From: Phialophora verrucosa
Taxonomy: Eukaryota > Ascomycota > Eurotiomycetes > Chaetothyriales > Herpotrichiellaceae
Length of the DNA stretch: 64,000 bases
Reading direction: 5' to 3'
NCBI GenBank assembly: GCA_002099365.1
Contig: MSED01000014.1
Location: 248,001-312,000, forward strand
Shown: positions 10,892-23,117 of the stretch, in pieces
How positions within the stretch are numbered: the stretch's first letter is position 1
Layout of the letters: each line of letters begins with the position of its first letter
The notes under the pieces: generated by a model
Told to the model about the DNA's origin: nothing
What the model saw: only the letters and a program-made list of their open reading frames with translations
Databases searched by the model: none
Program-made: the position numbers and the translations under genes

Positions 10892-13546
10892 CTATCGACC
10901 GTTTGCCCGATCTTCGGGCGGAGCCGGGCTGGTCGTCTTACTACTACCAAAACGACCGATGCCTCCAAACCCGCCCAAGTCCCGTTTGAAGAATTTGCCT
11001 ATGTTCTTCAAGTTCTCATTTAACTTCGCTCCAGCTTCTGCGCCAGAGAAGACACCATCTCCTGCCACATTCCCGCCTGCTGCACCACTTCCAAATGTTG
11101 GGCTCGTGGCTCCGTCCCGTGGTGTCCCAAGACCAGGGCTGCTGAAACGGTCGATGATCGCGCTGCCTAGCCCTGATGCGTCAAACTTCATGTTCGCCGG
11201 CAGGTTTGCTGTGCTCAACGATGCAGCCGCGGAATTCCCCAGAGCCGAGAGGTTGTGGAGGGCAGCTGCAGGAGTCACCGCTGCGCCAGGACCCGACGTT
11301 GACGTTCCTAGTGTCAGAGGTGTAAGGAGAGGTGACTTCTCCACGAGTGAGTCTTTATACCGTGGACTGAATTTGTGCATTTGATATAGCTCAATCAGCT
11401 GACTTTGTTCCGGCTTTGTGCGAATCCCTTTGAGTTCGAGAACCTTGCGGAAGTTGACTTCTGACAGGTCTGCGATGTGGATCAAGTATGCCTGAACGAG
11501 CGCTTCCGGGGGTGAAGGTCGTACTTGCAGAGTCTTCAACAGTGGTTCAATCATTGCAAACGCAGCAGTCACTCGTTTGAGGAACAGCGGTGGCGGGGTT
11601 CCGGGGAGTAGGTGGCTCAGTATGTTTCGTATCTCGTGAGTGTCGAGCAACATCTGCTCGGCGCCGCCCTCTGAGATGGGCTTACATTGGACAATATTCG
11701 TAAGGTACGTCGACGCGAGAAGCTCAACTAAGTTGTCGGCGAAAGCACGAGCGTACTGTTGCTTGTGGAGCATCCCTAATATCTCGCTTGACCGGTCTTT
11801 GATGCGATTCTGCAGGCCGGCAATGTAGGTGCTTTGGTTCTCGCCAATCTCGATCTTTGACCAAGCTGTGTTCCGCATCTCTCGCCAACTGGGCTCTAGA
11901 TCGACCTCAACCCTGCGGACTAGACCTCGGACTGCTGCACTCGCAATGCCCATGAAAGCGTCCGCTTGGTTTTGAAGATCGACCTTCTCTTTCAGTGGCT
12001 CGTCTATGCGACTTTTAATTTTCTCTTCCAGAGAATTGGATGTGTTGAAACAGTAATCGGCGGTATTGAGCACCAAGATAACATCTTCAACGGTAGGTAT
12101 CCTTGACGGAGTTCCGCCCGTTGGTTTCTCCGAGATGTAGAACAGCAGCACTTGCTGCGCATACTGATCGAGATATCGCCCGAACACCTTCGTCAACTCC
12201 AGCAAAGGCTGCCCGGTAGAGAGCTTCGCACATTGTGCGAGTGACAGCCGGTAGAAGTTGAAGAGTTCGGTCGATGAGGTAATGACCTGCTGAGAGGAGA
12301 AATCTTCTTCTGAACTTCTAGTAGGTCGCTGCTTGTACTGCGGCATCAATGCAGCCAGTTCTTTGTCTTGTGCTTCGACCCACAGGCTCAGATATGGTTC
12401 AAAGGCGTTAGAGATGGGCTGGCCAAAGATTGGAGTGTCGCTCGCCGAAGCCATAGTGTCGATGGACGCCCGTGAGCTCTGGTTGAACCTCTTCTCGAGG
12501 CTATGCTCGAAGTCGAGTGTTTGCTGCAAACACGACAGTAATAGCTTGACATCGATCGTCTGTCCATTGCGAGTGGAGCGTGACAGAATGCCCTTGTAGT
12601 CGTCCCGCGTGCCCTCGGCAAAGACATTTGCGAGGATCTCATTGACTCGCCAATGCGACGGGAATATTGCGGCATGCTCCTCGTCGTAGATCTTCAACGT
12701 CTTCTTGAACCAGGAGTATCTCCGATCGATATTGTCCAGTGACCCGGCCTCTTGATCGCCTTTGAAGATATGCCGGTACTGGCGGAGTTGGGTATTGCAG
12801 TACCAGGTGGTCAACCTGGAGCGGGCGGAATCGCCCAGAGCATCTACGACAAGACACGACTCGTGAAGGAGGCCTCGCTTCTGTGCAACCTCTTCCTTGG
12901 TAAATGTAATCTCAAAGTCCTCGCAAACTTGCTCAAGCAGCTCCCTTTGCAGATCCGCCACGTTTCTGCTTAAAGTTGCGATCTGATCAATCGAGCGATA
13001 GGACTTGAAATGCGCCATCAGCTGGATCACCGCTTGCAGCAGCTGTGCACATTCTCGGTATTGTCTCGTTTTACTCATGGCTCGCAGCTGTTCGTAGGCG
13101 GTTGTCAGCATCTGTAGCCGCTTCAGAGCCGTCATTGACAACGTCAAATTCTTCTTCGTATTATCCAACTGTTTGATGTCGGCCGTCATCTCGGTGATGT
13201 TCCGCTCCGTCTGCAATGCTCGCTCGCGGACGCTCTCGATCCGCTCGAAGAGCTCGGCCAACTCGGCTTTCGATACCTCCATACGTTGCAGACATTCTGC
13301 ATTCGATTGGATTTGCTCGTCCTCGAGGGCCTCGATTTCGTTTTCGAGGTCATCTTGGTAAGATTGTAGGATCTGGGATGTCTGGGTAACGGACGAGAGA
13401 GTGGAAGGATGCGAGAATATCTGATCGAGGTGTGCTATGGGGTCATAGTCGTCTTCACTTATCAGCAGAATGTCAGCGTTGTCTACCACGATCGCCTTAC
13501 CTGAATCTAGTAAGTCCACTTCGGTTTGTATGCCATTGACAGGCAT
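10892..13546 (-). CDS. VPS53: Vps53, subunit of the GARP tethering complex
   Basis: The frame gives 884 residues; removing a likely 48-nt intron (13453-13500, GTAAGG to GTGAAG) leaves 868 and joins DLLDS directly to DDYDPIAHL, which fits the family better. Vps53 acts with Vps51, Vps52 and Vps54 to tether endosome-derived vesicles at the trans-Golgi. Evidence includes YDPIAHLDQIFSHPSTLSSV, a long N-terminal coiled coil (about residues 60-135), the conserved KKNLTLSMTALKRLQMLTTA, and the C-terminal FRKVLELKGIRTK. The tail is Ser/Gly/Ala-rich and variable. Length is normal for fungi. The 13546 start is in a short first exon and less certain than the rest. Confidence 0.92.
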   Translation of the reverse strand: MPVNGIQTEVDLLDSGKAIVVDNADILLISEDDYDPIAHLDQIFSHPSTLSSVTQTSQILQSYQDDLENEIEALEDEQIQSNAECLQRMEVSKAELAELFERIESVRERALQTERNITEMTADIKQLDNTKKNLTLSMTALKRLQMLTTAYEQLRAMSKTRQYRECAQLLQAVIQLMAHFKSYRSIDQIATLSRNVADLQRELLEQVCEDFEITFTKEEVAQKRGLLHESCLVVDALGDSARSRLTTWYCNTQLRQYRHIFKGDQEAGSLDNIDRRYSWFKKTLKIYDEEHAAIFPSHWRVNEILANVFAEGTRDDYKGILSRSTRNGQTIDVKLLLSCLQQTLDFEHSLEKRFNQSSRASIDTMASASDTPIFGQPISNAFEPYLSLWVEAQDKELAALMPQYKQRPTRSSEEDFSSQQVITSSTELFNFYRLSLAQCAKLSTGQPLLELTKVFGRYLDQYAQQVLLFYISEKPTGGTPSRIPTVEDVILVLNTADYCFNTSNSLEEKIKSRIDEPLKEKVDLQNQADAFMGIASAAVRGLVRRVEVDLEPSWREMRNTAWSKIEIGENQSTYIAGLQNRIKDRSSEILGMLHKQQYARAFADNLVELLASTYLTNIVQCKPISEGGAEQMLLDTHEIRNILSHLLPGTPPPLFLKRVTAAFAMIEPLLKTLQVRPSPPEALVQAYLIHIADLSEVNFRKVLELKGIRTKPEQSQLIELYQMHKFSPRYKDSLVEKSPLLTPLTLGTSTSGPGAAVTPAAALHNLSALGNSAAASLSTANLPANMKFDASGLGSAIIDRFSSPGLGTPRDGATSPTFGSGAAGGNVAGDGVFSGAEAGAKLNENLKNIGKFFKRDLGGFGGIGRFGSSKTTSPAPPEDRANGR

Positions 13547-15049
13547 CTGAACTAGATGAGTGAGAACTGAGACACCGCAGATCGTTTGATTGTTGGGACG
13601 TCATACGCATTTCCTCAGAGAGTGATTCAAGGCAAGTCCTATTGTTGTTGCCGAGACACAGTGCCCTTGTATCAGAAGACATCACCACGAGTACTTTGCT
13701 TCCGAACAACGTGTTCCCCCTAAGCTCCGTTCGCTCCCCCCGGATCTCGCCAGTTGGAGGTTCCAACTCAAAGGGGTTAGCGCCTCGACCCGGGCTGTAC
13801 CAACACCGACTTGACTCGCGTTGGCGGGTCTGACAATCACGGCTTGTCGTTCAAGCAGTCTCAACAAAAGCGCCGTCCGTCTCAAGAGCATCAATGAGAC
13901 GTCTTACATGCGATCCGTCGAGAAAGCAAACAAAAATGACACCATGTCTCAAAGCCTCAACGTGGTCCGCCAGTATCGGACAGCAATTATGGAGCCAACC
14001 ACTCCCTCTCAGACCCTGAGCATTCCTTCCCAAAACCTTTTCTCCCTTGACTTCTACACCGACCGAACCCGTCAACGGTAAAGAATCAAAGCGATTTGGG
14101 ACTGATGAAATAGCGATCGATGAAATCCTGATCTGCTCCTTGCAATAGACGATTTGAAAGGGTCAGCATTCCTTTCAGCCGAGCCTCAGCTGTTGATCGA
14201 TCACTGCAGAAACCGCCTGGTAAGTGTCTCCTCCATGACTATTTCAAAACCACTTGCGAGGGTTACGAGAGGGCAATGTCGACAAGAAAATATCAACTGG
14301 AGAGACGCATCTTCAGGAAGGCATTCCGTGATCTCTCTCAGGAAAACAACGAGGCCCCTGGCGGTAGATGATCCGGCTTCATCCAGAGCATCAACACACA
14401 GCCATTCGCGCAAGCGCCGCCGCTTGGACAATGTTCGCTCTAAAATGATGTTTGACCTCGCTCTCTCTCCATTCCCACTTTTCTCCGTAAGGACCGATCT
14501 CCCCTTGCTTCCCTTCGAGGCTGAGACTGTCCGAAGTTTTGAGTAACCCCATTGTCGTCCGCCTGGGTGCGCCTCGGATACCGCTATCTCTTCCTACGGC
14601 TGGGGCGTCTGACCAGACCACGTCCTATCTGCTCCGGACTGTGTACTCCGTACAATTGCTCAAATGAAGAAGAGGCTCTCTAGCCGTCTTGGATCGTAGC
14701 ACGCGAATGCCGCGGTAGCAAATGCCCTGTTCGGCACCGATAACTGTTGGCAGGCTTGGCAGGATTCTAACGGGACGCGATCTTTTGCTGCCTCACCTTG
14801 AGATCTCCCTGAGAATCTTGATCTGGCGCTGCTGTTTTCAGGAGCAAACATGGAAGTTCCTGCGTCTTACTGCGCGCACACTCTGTTTACAAAGATGTGG
14901 GCCGGTCAAGGAGCCAGAGCGAAATCACCTAACGATAACCTGCGCGACCAACATATGGCCGCCGATTCAAATGGTCGTGCAACAATATTGCCATTGGTTC
15001 TGAGAGGGCTACAGTATGCACTTTGGGACCCAAGGTATGTACTGTCAGA
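13547..15049. other. Intergenic, no gene recognised
   Basis: 1.5 kb between VPS53 and the dehydrogenase. Frames up to about 130 codons exist, but none has family resemblance or splice-consistent extension. The left end should contain the VPS53 promoter. Confidence 0.45.
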
Positions 15050-16062
15050 TCAGATCAGCCTGTCTCCCTTAGCCCGCTGGATCTTGAAATGCTCTCTCAA
15101 GTGATCGCCGCCCCAACCTCCGGCCTCGTCGTCTTGGAAATCAGAGTAACCTTCGGGCCAAATTCCCCATGCTTTACCACCAGCACTCTCATCCGTGGCG
15201 GATCGGACCATGGCGTCGACAACGAAGTCTATGCTAGTCCACGACAGTTTGGCCCCGGATTCCTCCAGCTGAGGAAGAACTGACTGGACCAGAGGGGTGT
15301 TGATCCAGTAGGGCGCAATCAAATTGACGCGGACGTTCATGGTGGCTGTCGTATGCCGGAGGCCGCGGAAGATGCCACGAACGGCAACTAATCGTTCATA
15401 TCAGCGTGCGCCCATGGTCAACGAACACCTCCCAGAGATACTTACATTTCGCAGCGTTATAGTCGGTGTTGGTGGGCATGTCAGCATAGGACGCCAGAGA
15501 ACCGGTCATGATCAACGACTTGGACGCCTTGGGCGGCCCGACTTTCGCAGGCAGACGCATGTAATGCAAGGCCAACCAGCAGTTGTCGTACACGCCCAGG
15601 AAGTTCACCGCAGTTCCTTTCCGTGCCGGACGTACGGGCACGACATCAGAATCTAATGAGGGCTCGGGCGCAGCGAGGACTTGGTCGGTAAGGCTGCCCT
15701 TGTCGCCTTCGATACCGGCATTCAAGACAGCGACGTCTAGCGTTTCTCTGGGACCGAAAGAAGCAGCGTGCTTGAATGCCGCTACGCTCGACTCCCAACT
15801 GGTCGTGTCGCAGTGGACGAAGGAGACGTGATAGCCTTTGGCGCTCAGTTCAGCGGCGGCTTTCTTCCCTGCAGTGTCCTGAACGTCCGCGATGGTCACA
15901 TATGCGCCACCTTCAGCGAAACGTGTCGCTGTCGCCAGTCCGATGCCAGATGCAGCACCTTGTACTGGTCAGATGGTCCGCCAACTGGATAAGCATGTCG
16001 ACTGTACCTGTGATAATTGCTGACCTGTCCTTCAGGGCCGACGCATCGAGGTGTTCGGGCAT
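15050..16062 (-). CDS. Short-chain dehydrogenase/reductase (NAD-dependent, classical type)
   Basis: Three exons, 16062-16008, 15958-15446 and 15387-15050, with phase-consistent introns (GTACAG to CAAG, GTAAGT to TTAG), give 301 residues. The nucleotide-binding motif is split by intron 1: ITG then AASGIG. Other landmarks are Asp at the end of beta-2 (TIADVQD, favouring NAD over NADP), VAVLNAG, a Ser in IMTGSLASYAD, and the catalytic pair in TDYNAAK. It resembles fungal 15-hydroxyprostaglandin-dehydrogenase-like SDRs, which oxidise secondary alcohols. The substrate cannot be told from sequence. Neighbours give no pathway clue. The start ATG is supported by the normal SDR N-terminus (LKDRSAIITG). 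Confidence 0.92.
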
Positions 16063-17524
16063 TGTGAATCGTGGCTGTGGTGCAACGGGCCTCTTCTCTC
16101 TTTGCGTGCCGACTTATGTCTTGTTCAATACTTCCGGGGGGCCTAAATGCAAACAACTGGCACGTACTTGACAGGAGAAGAGAGGACACTCTGCTCTCTG
16201 TACCCTACATATATGGTGTACAAAGGTGGTCCCTCGGTTGTCCGCGAGATAGCCGCCCTGGCAACAAGAATAGCTGAAAACGGATATTGCCCAGGACCAC
16301 TTGCTCGTATGTCTCGACGCCAGATCGCGCCATTGGCTTAAAGGAGTACCTCGTTTCTGCCATTGGCAATTCCAGACCTTCGCCGGCTGTTCGGTTGTTC
16401 CTAGGCAATCTGGTGTCGAGTCAGGACGGAAAGGCGGGGTCGTTGGCAGCCTCCCGCTCCTCTCCAACACCAGGATGCATTTGTTTGTTCTTCAACCAGC
16501 GACGCAGAAACAGCTCCCACATGGTTTGGTGCTATCCTCTTTTCTACAAGGGCTCACCGCGTCCAATTGGCAGCATGCATCACGATGAACGCGTTCTCAC
16601 CTCCGTCAGACCCGTCAGCACTCCAACCATCGGTGACGAGGCATCCTTGGATATAGATGGGCAGCCTAAACGGTATCAGGCCAGACTACTCTGCAGCTCG
16701 GTTTGTTTCGAGTAGACCGCACCAGATGTAGGTCATAGGCGGCCTCATACCGGTATTTCCTCATGTGTGCTTGTCGCAGAGACCACTCCTCCCGTGGGCT
16801 CGAGGATTTAGGCTTATCAATGCACTGATGCTGGATAGGCGGCGGATGCTGAGTTTCCATCGTTGCATCTTCCTGACATCTCGGACTCGCGCAACACCTT
16901 AGAGGCGTTCATCGCGCAACATGCGTCTTGAAAGCCCCCAGTTCCACTGGCGGAGCGCACGACCCTGTGTTCTCAAGCAAACAGTTGAGCCATTCGAGAG
17001 AGACAGCAACCCAGCCAGACCTGAGCAGACTGTTAACCGGGGCGATGGCATATCAGTCCGGGATGGAGAGAAACTCCTGGTCATTTCCTGTCAATTTCGA
17101 GCTCTGACTTGGGGGGTTACAAAAAGATGAGACCGAGCGAGGTGATGTTGTACAATATAATCATGATTTTTCACTCCCCGAAGAGTAAACGGCCGACGGT
17201 TAAGACAAGCTTTGACGTACCATGACGAGGTGGATAACCTACCGTATATCGCTGACAGATACTGAGATATGCGTACAATGGATGCCGAGCTCGTCTACTC
17301 CGTATGGTAGTCGACGTGTTTCGACTTCTTCAAGCTTAGGAGCACTCGGATTCGAGGGGATGAGATACATCGAGTCACCACGCTCGTCTGCAGCAAGCAC
17401 CAGGTCACCAGCCACTCTGGAGGATGAGGCACTTTGAAGATTGGTAACGGCAAGTATATCGCTAAAGGTAGACCGTGCTTCAATATTTTGACAATTTTCA
17501 AGAAGCTGATCCAGCGTGCGTTTT
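16063..17524. other. Intergenic, no gene recognised
   Basis: About 1.5 kb without a supportable gene. The longest frames (about 140 codons) overlap on both strands and look random. A TATATATGG run is at about 16207-16215. Confidence 0.45.
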
Positions 17525-19243
17525 CTATAACTCTGCGCTGCTCAATCCAATCAAAAAGCAGTCCTTATCTCCATCAATATGGACCTGGCCAGCCAGTACT
17601 AACTTACATGGCAGTACCGTAGTCGTTATAGGACTGAATCTAGCACTTGAATATTTCAGTGACTCATACGACAGATATGAGGCTCCCCTCGGAGATTGAT
17701 CTTCTCCTGGCATGGGGGCTTTCCCGAGAAAGCACCAGGGCCGATAGATTGTGCCATGGCCTCCGAAGTATAGTGCAACCTTCTGTTGAGGGTCGCATTG
17801 TGTGCATGAGTGCCGGAGAACGACAATACCCCCACGGCGTTGGAAAGACTCTCCGGGCCTGCAGGTGCCCTTAAAAATGCCCTCCGGCTCTGCAAATAGC
17901 ACGTATGAAACGAGAGCATCGCTTTCAGGCCCAAGAAACGTGAAAGTCACAGGAGGCCCGGAGTAGACTACGGGAGTCTTGATTTGAGAGATGGTGACTG
18001 GCACTTGTTCAAATGACATCCCCGGCAACGCCTTGGAATATCCTGCAGCCTCTTCGAAGTAAACATGGCGCCTCCACGCACCTAGTCGATTAGGTGCGGA
18101 GCCGGAGCCTAAGCCTAGTTCCATCTCGCGAACTAATAAGAGGCGGACGAAGGCTGGAGCATTGGTACCTTGGAAACAAATATTGAAAACGAGAATCTTT
18201 TCATCAGCACTCGGATGTCGCGAGTCTCCCAGTTCCTCCCTGGTGAGAGAATGTAGCGATATCTGTAAGCCTGACTGGCCGAGAGATGCAGATGGCGGAG
18301 CCGGATGATCCCGGTCCACCACTGGGATATACCGAGCCATGCGAACCTGGTCCATCCCGCTCATTAATAGTTTCCTGGCACTGGTGGATAGTCGTAACAG
18401 GCATGCATAAGGATCAAAGGGACTTTTCTTTTCCTGGAGCTCACCCATCCAGTGAAAACACTCGGGATGGGTGCAAAATGCCCTAGGCGAACTAGCCAGT
18501 AGGCCTTGGTTGTAAGGGTCATGTTTTGGCGTCCAGATGAATAATGTGTGATCTGCACTCTGACGAAGGATCTCTTCTTGAAGGCGAAGAAACGCATTTT
18601 CAGCGCCTTCGCCATAGATGGGAGACATGTGGACGTCGAAGAGGCCGAATAGACAGTAAGCGATGTCTTCATCTCTCGTAGTTTGTCTTTGCGAGGCCCA
18701 TGACATCCGTTGAGCTACATTGCAAGTCTGGGAGGGTCTTCCTAGTACCACGTCCTTTGGAATCCCAGTCGCGGAGGATATCTGTTGGGAACAAGATCGC
18801 TTTGTTCCAAGCTTCCTCCAAAGGCCATCGAAAAAGATAACCGATCGCGGCGCCAGAAGCTCCTGCAGCGTCCAGCCTCGTGTGAACCATCTGCTCTTTT
18901 CCAAGCCTTCGAGGCTCTGAATGTCGGCTAGATATGCGTAGCAAACGCTGGAATGGCTGTAGTACTCGAACATCGAGTTGATGGCCTCGCTTAACTCCGA
19001 CGAACTCGTTTTGTCGATACAGCAGGCGTCGATCCAGATCCACTCGTATCCGTCGTTGTTGGCTCTTTGGCAGCTATTCCTGAGCTTCAGATAGCCCTTC
19101 ATCCTCGGTGCGAGCCCCCTCTCCATATCTTGGAGGGTGACTTCTTCCTCTTCCCATGTATGAGAAAGGATGGCATACCTTGTGGGAGCTTTGCCTGAGG
19201 CGAAATTGTGTAATTGGAGGTCTCTGGTGTGGAGAAGCCGCAT
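17525..19243 (-). CDS. HET-domain (heterokaryon incompatibility) protein
   Basis: One exon, 572 residues, starting MRLLHTRDLQLHNF, the usual N-terminus of this family. The HET domain spans about residues 23-215: YAILSHTWEEEEV, then WIWIDACCIDKTSSSELSEA, then RWFTRGWTLQELLAPRSVIF, and the common DEDIAYCLFGLFDVHMSPIYGEG segment shortly after. HET proteins are found in expanded families in filamentous ascomycetes; some trigger cell death when genetically different hyphae fuse, and most are of unknown role. The C-terminal 350 residues contain no domain I recognise, no NACHT and no repeats. Whether this copy controls incompatibility cannot be told. The domain call is firm. Confidence 0.93.
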   Translation of the reverse strand: MRLLHTRDLQLHNFASGKAPTRYAILSHTWEEEEVTLQDMERGLAPRMKGYLKLRNSCQRANNDGYEWIWIDACCIDKTSSSELSEAINSMFEYYSHSSVCYAYLADIQSLEGLEKSRWFTRGWTLQELLAPRSVIFFDGLWRKLGTKRSCSQQISSATGIPKDVVLGRPSQTCNVAQRMSWASQRQTTRDEDIAYCLFGLFDVHMSPIYGEGAENAFLRLQEEILRQSADHTLFIWTPKHDPYNQGLLASSPRAFCTHPECFHWMGELQEKKSPFDPYACLLRLSTSARKLLMSGMDQVRMARYIPVVDRDHPAPPSASLGQSGLQISLHSLTREELGDSRHPSADEKILVFNICFQGTNAPAFVRLLLVREMELGLGSGSAPNRLGAWRRHVYFEEAAGYSKALPGMSFEQVPVTISQIKTPVVYSGPPVTFTFLGPESDALVSYVLFAEPEGIFKGTCRPGESFQRRGGIVVLRHSCTQCDPQQKVALYFGGHGTIYRPWCFLGKAPMPGEDQSPRGASYLSYESLKYSSARFSPITTTVLPCKLVLAGQVHIDGDKDCFLIGLSSAEL

Positions 19244-20914
19244 GTTGAAGCGATGCCTGGTGGAAATGGCGTCTTTGATCTTGATTGTAGTGAAATCAGC
19301 GAGAAAGCAGTCCTTCTAGCGAATCAAGGCTAAATTCAAAGCAAATTGCTGATGTTTAGAGGCATGGACTCAGTGGAAATGTGGTGGTGGTGCGAGATGA
19401 TGTTGGGATGAATTGCTGCTCGCTGGAGTTTGTGAGTAGGTGTTCAGCGGGCTGCGCCTCACCGGTCACGCCCGCGCTTCCGTTTCCTGCTCTTTGCATG
19501 TTGCGCCCAGCTACGGTACAATCGGATTGGTGAGCATCTCTTGAGGGCTTCAAGGGACTAGAATGGCAGGACTCGCCTGAGGATTCTGTACGAGGGCGCC
19601 TGGTTAGTGGTAACCTTAAAAGATTTTCGACTTTCCCCCGGTATGATGGGCGCATTTGTAACCAAAAATCTTGCGAGCAACGGAAGGCCCTTTGGCGATA
19701 GTCATAGTTCCCCAGCCTGAGGCCCAACAGGAGCACATCGTCGCCGGATCGCCAGTCATACACTATGACGCAGAATCATGAGACCCAGAGAATTTGTGAT
19801 TCGACAGCTCTGTTATCATCGTTAGGGACAACTCTTTGTATTCTGTTGCGCATTGGGAAGTTCACCATGAAACCACACGATTAGCTCTTTCGGCCTGACT
19901 ACCTAAATGGTAAGATCCGCAGTCTGTCTAGAAGAGGAAACGCGCGGCCAAGAGATTTCTCCATCTTCAATCTTTTGTCTTCAGACATTCTCATCCTCGT
20001 CCACTACCTTGTCACCGCAAAGCCGTGATCAACGTGCAACATTCTAGTACAAAGAATTCTGTGTTCTGGCTGGAGCCGGCGCCGGTGCCACGCACGCTTG
20101 ACTCTCATTGCATGTTTAAGTCTTATCCATGAAGCGAGATTTGGTGCTCTCACAGGCACTGTGCCAGCAACTCAAAGTAAGCTCCCTCTCTATCTCCATT
20201 CGCTCCCATCACACCAGTTTTCCCACCTCAAATGATGAACACAAGAAACCTCATGGCATAGGAAGAGCCGGAAAAGGCATGCCGGGAAGGCAAAAATCCT
20301 CGTCCAACAAACGTGGATTGGGAGGCAAAGCGCATCGTCAAATGCGCCGACCCTCGGCCCCGGCGTCGGTGCTTAGAACTTTGGTTCTTCTGAAATATTC
20401 GTTCAAGTCGTGCACTGTCCGATCGAGAAATTGTTGTGGGGAATGTTTTCGCTGACTTTTGTCCGAAAGTTCTAGGCAACGTGGACAGTAAGTCGATACT
20501 TGGTTCGGTTCTAACACTAATGCCTCCGATGGGAAAGAGGCGAAGGAACGCCGCGACAGACAGGGGCAAATGCTGGTTCACGGCGATGCTCCCGTTCCAT
20601 TATTGTCATGACTTTGAAGGTCTGGAGGCTCGGAATCGCCGCTGTCACTACTAAGTTCGCTGTGGACGGGGATCTAGCAACCTCGTTCACTTTTTATCGT
20701 TGCTATGCTCGGGAGTTGGCCGTTGGTGTATATCCGATGGTTGCTCGAGCAGTCTCCCTTTTTACCTCGATCGTGCTTCACATTTTTCATCCATAGCTAC
20801 TACATTTCTACCGCAGATGACCGTGACGATTGCCCATGACTCGTACCCTACAACTCCCATGCTTATGCGCGAAAGGAAAGATTGGCCATTGTCAACATTT
20901 GACACATATCCCCG
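19244..20914. other. Intergenic, no gene recognised
   Basis: About 1.7 kb between the HET gene (its promoter side) and the 3' end of ERV46. Frames of about 110-135 codons are present but have no recognisable content. Confidence 0.45.
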
Positions 20915-22316
20915 TCACCCCTGATGCACCTTCTTCAACCTCGTACTCCCCTCATACAGCCCTCTATCAATTGCGGCCGCCACAGTAAGCGTGCCGCCAA
21001 CCACGGCACATACTCCTGTCAGGAAGTTTGCGAACGTCTTGGGCCGGGCTTCCCTGTTGATGACCTTCATCGGCGAGATATCGTAGCTAAAGAACACGCC
21101 GGGAATGCCCCCATGGGCGTGCAACCTCTCCTTATGCCCCTCGGCGGCATCGTTCCCGCCCGCCAGGCTCCTCTTGTGGCTCGTCACGCTGTACTGATGC
21201 GTCTCGATGCTCCCCTGCGACCCGGCACCCTTGCCCTGCATGCCCAAGGGGATCAAGTCCGCCATCCTGGAATGCTGTTTCTGCGAGCGGTCCTCGTCCC
21301 ACCCGAGCGGCAGGTACGACGTGCTCACCACCTTGATGAAGTACATGAAGTTGAACCCCGCCTCGTCGGTCTCCTGCTTCACGCCGTCCAGCGGGTTCGA
21401 ATGGTGATGGTCACTCCACTTGGAGCCTTCCTGGCCGTCGAGCTGCGGCCCGAACCTGAGGCTGTGAATCTCGTGCGTAAAAGTGTGGCCTCCTTCCACG
21501 GGCGTGTCGAAGTAGTTGTTCAGGTCGTGGACGTGCATGTTGCCGTTGGAGAAGGAGCGGCCGGGGGCGATGTGGAAATTGCCCACCACCTTGTTCACGC
21601 GGATGACGCCCTCGATGCGGCACCCTTCCTGGCGCTGGGCGTCGAGTCTCTCGCCGTAGCCTTCTCTTTCGCACTGTTCGACGCCCTCCCCCCGCCCGAA
21701 CGCCCAGCTGTTGGCCGCGTACGCCTCGCGCACCTCGTCGCATGTGTTGCAGCATCCGGGTTTCTTGGCGTTCGGCGGCGCCGGCGCGCTGTAGCAGTTG
21801 CCGCAGTAATCGGGGTCTAGGTGCGCGGCGCTGTCTTGCTGGTCATGCAACATCATCGCGGTCGTGTCGATGACTTGAGATCCCTCGCCCCGGGAGGAGA
21901 GGCGCACTTTGTTCACCCCGTGGACGACGCCCGTCTGCTGTTCGCCAGACACGTCCATGACGTCGAGGGTGAGCAGTTCGCAGGGAATCCGCGGGAAGGT
22001 TATGTTGAGGTGGATTTCCATCTTCTCGCCTGTTACAGAAAGGAAGACCAGACGTGTTAGCATGAGTTCATGTCCCTCTGGACTCGGCAATGGCTGTCGG
22101 TGTCCCGAGAGTCGCTTTCTTACCTCGCCCCTTGTCCACAATCAACTCCGGCATGACCAGGATCTTCCGGTACTCGGCCCATTCTCCCCACACCAAGTAT
22201 AAGATAATGAGGATTGAGGTGATCGTGACAATCCCGCCAGACGTCGTCCGCACGCGAGCGTCTTCGACCGTCTTGGTGAAGGCGTCCAGCTTGTGGAACC
22301 GTGACCTCGTGGCCAT
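20915..22316 (-). CDS. ERV46: Erv46-type COPII vesicle / ERGIC cargo receptor
   Basis: Two exons, 22316-22124 and 22029-20915, joined by a 94-nt intron (GTAAGA to AACAG), encode 435 residues. Erv46 pairs with Erv41 and cycles between ER and Golgi, retrieving or sorting luminal proteins. The N-terminus (SRFHKLDAFTKTVEDARVRT) and first membrane segment (GGIVTITSILIILYLVWGEW) are diagnostic. The large luminal domain contains DYCGNCYSA, GCCNTCDEVREAY and the conserved GNFHIAPGRSFSN. A second membrane segment lies near the C-terminus (FANFLTGVCAVVGGTLTVAA). The C-terminal tail ends KKVHQG. Length and order are normal for fungi. Confidence 0.95.
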
Positions 22317-23117
22317 GACGTGTTATTATTCCCAGTCTTCTTTCTCGATCACGCAAAAAAGTATTCTCGCCGTGGAGTTGAGGGAGAGGATTTCGGAAGC
22401 TTAGACACAGCGCAGGTAAGCAAAGGAGGGTGTGGAATGGCAGCGCAAGCCCAGCTCCGCTGGTGAAGCGACGGGATGGGACGAAACTGGGACAGCAAGG
22501 CGCCGAGGTGAATCTCAATGGGGCGCAATCCAATGTCACCGATCAAGAAGCTTCATGGGAACGGATATCGACATGTTTGTTTCGGAGGGAAGTGTCGAGG
22601 CCGAAAGTGACCATGCGCGCACACACAACGTGAAGCTGAAGGGGACAGATCTTCTCCAACGCGCCTCGTATTCCAAAATTTCCCCATCTGGAGATTTTCT
22701 GGCAGGGATCTAGGTCTGCAGTTGCTCGTCTCTCGATGGATTTTGGGGTATGAGCACATTGTTGTTTTTGTTCTCTACGGCATGTCAAAGAGTTGAGGAG
22801 ACACGAAAATCAGCAGTTTGGTTCAATCATGCAATCAATTGACTATGGATTACAGGAAGCTCTAAACCTCAACCACGAAGGGACGCTTGATGCTCGATCC
22901 TGTTCTCGTTCCATCCATTTCCTGTCCACTTTTGGGTCTGCAACCACCATTTCTTTCAAACCATTTCCACTCATTGCCGGGATATCGCTAAAAGGGAAAA
23001 CATGGCAAGAGGAACCCCGAGTCTGACCGACACCGAACGCCAATATGGATGACACAGTGACAATCGCTCAAGCGCGAGATCTCGTCAGTGCAACATCTAT
23101 GTCGTCGTAGCAATCGT
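22317..23117. other. Intergenic between HSP90 3' end and ERV46 promoter
   Basis: Both neighbours are on the minus strand. No gene is supported; it should hold the ERV46 promoter and HSP90 3' UTR. Confidence 0.45.

Noticed and set aside
10892..13546. Initial impression of Cog6 from the N-terminal coiled coil
   Set aside because: The KKNLTLSMTALKRLQML and FRKVLELKGIRTK segments fit Vps53.
15050..19243. Dehydrogenase plus HET gene as part of a secondary-metabolite cluster
   Set aside because: No synthase, transporter or cluster regulator nearby.
20924..21820. 298-codon open frame opposite ERV46
   Set aside because: It is the antisense of a strongly conserved gene with GC-rich codons; no family resemblance.
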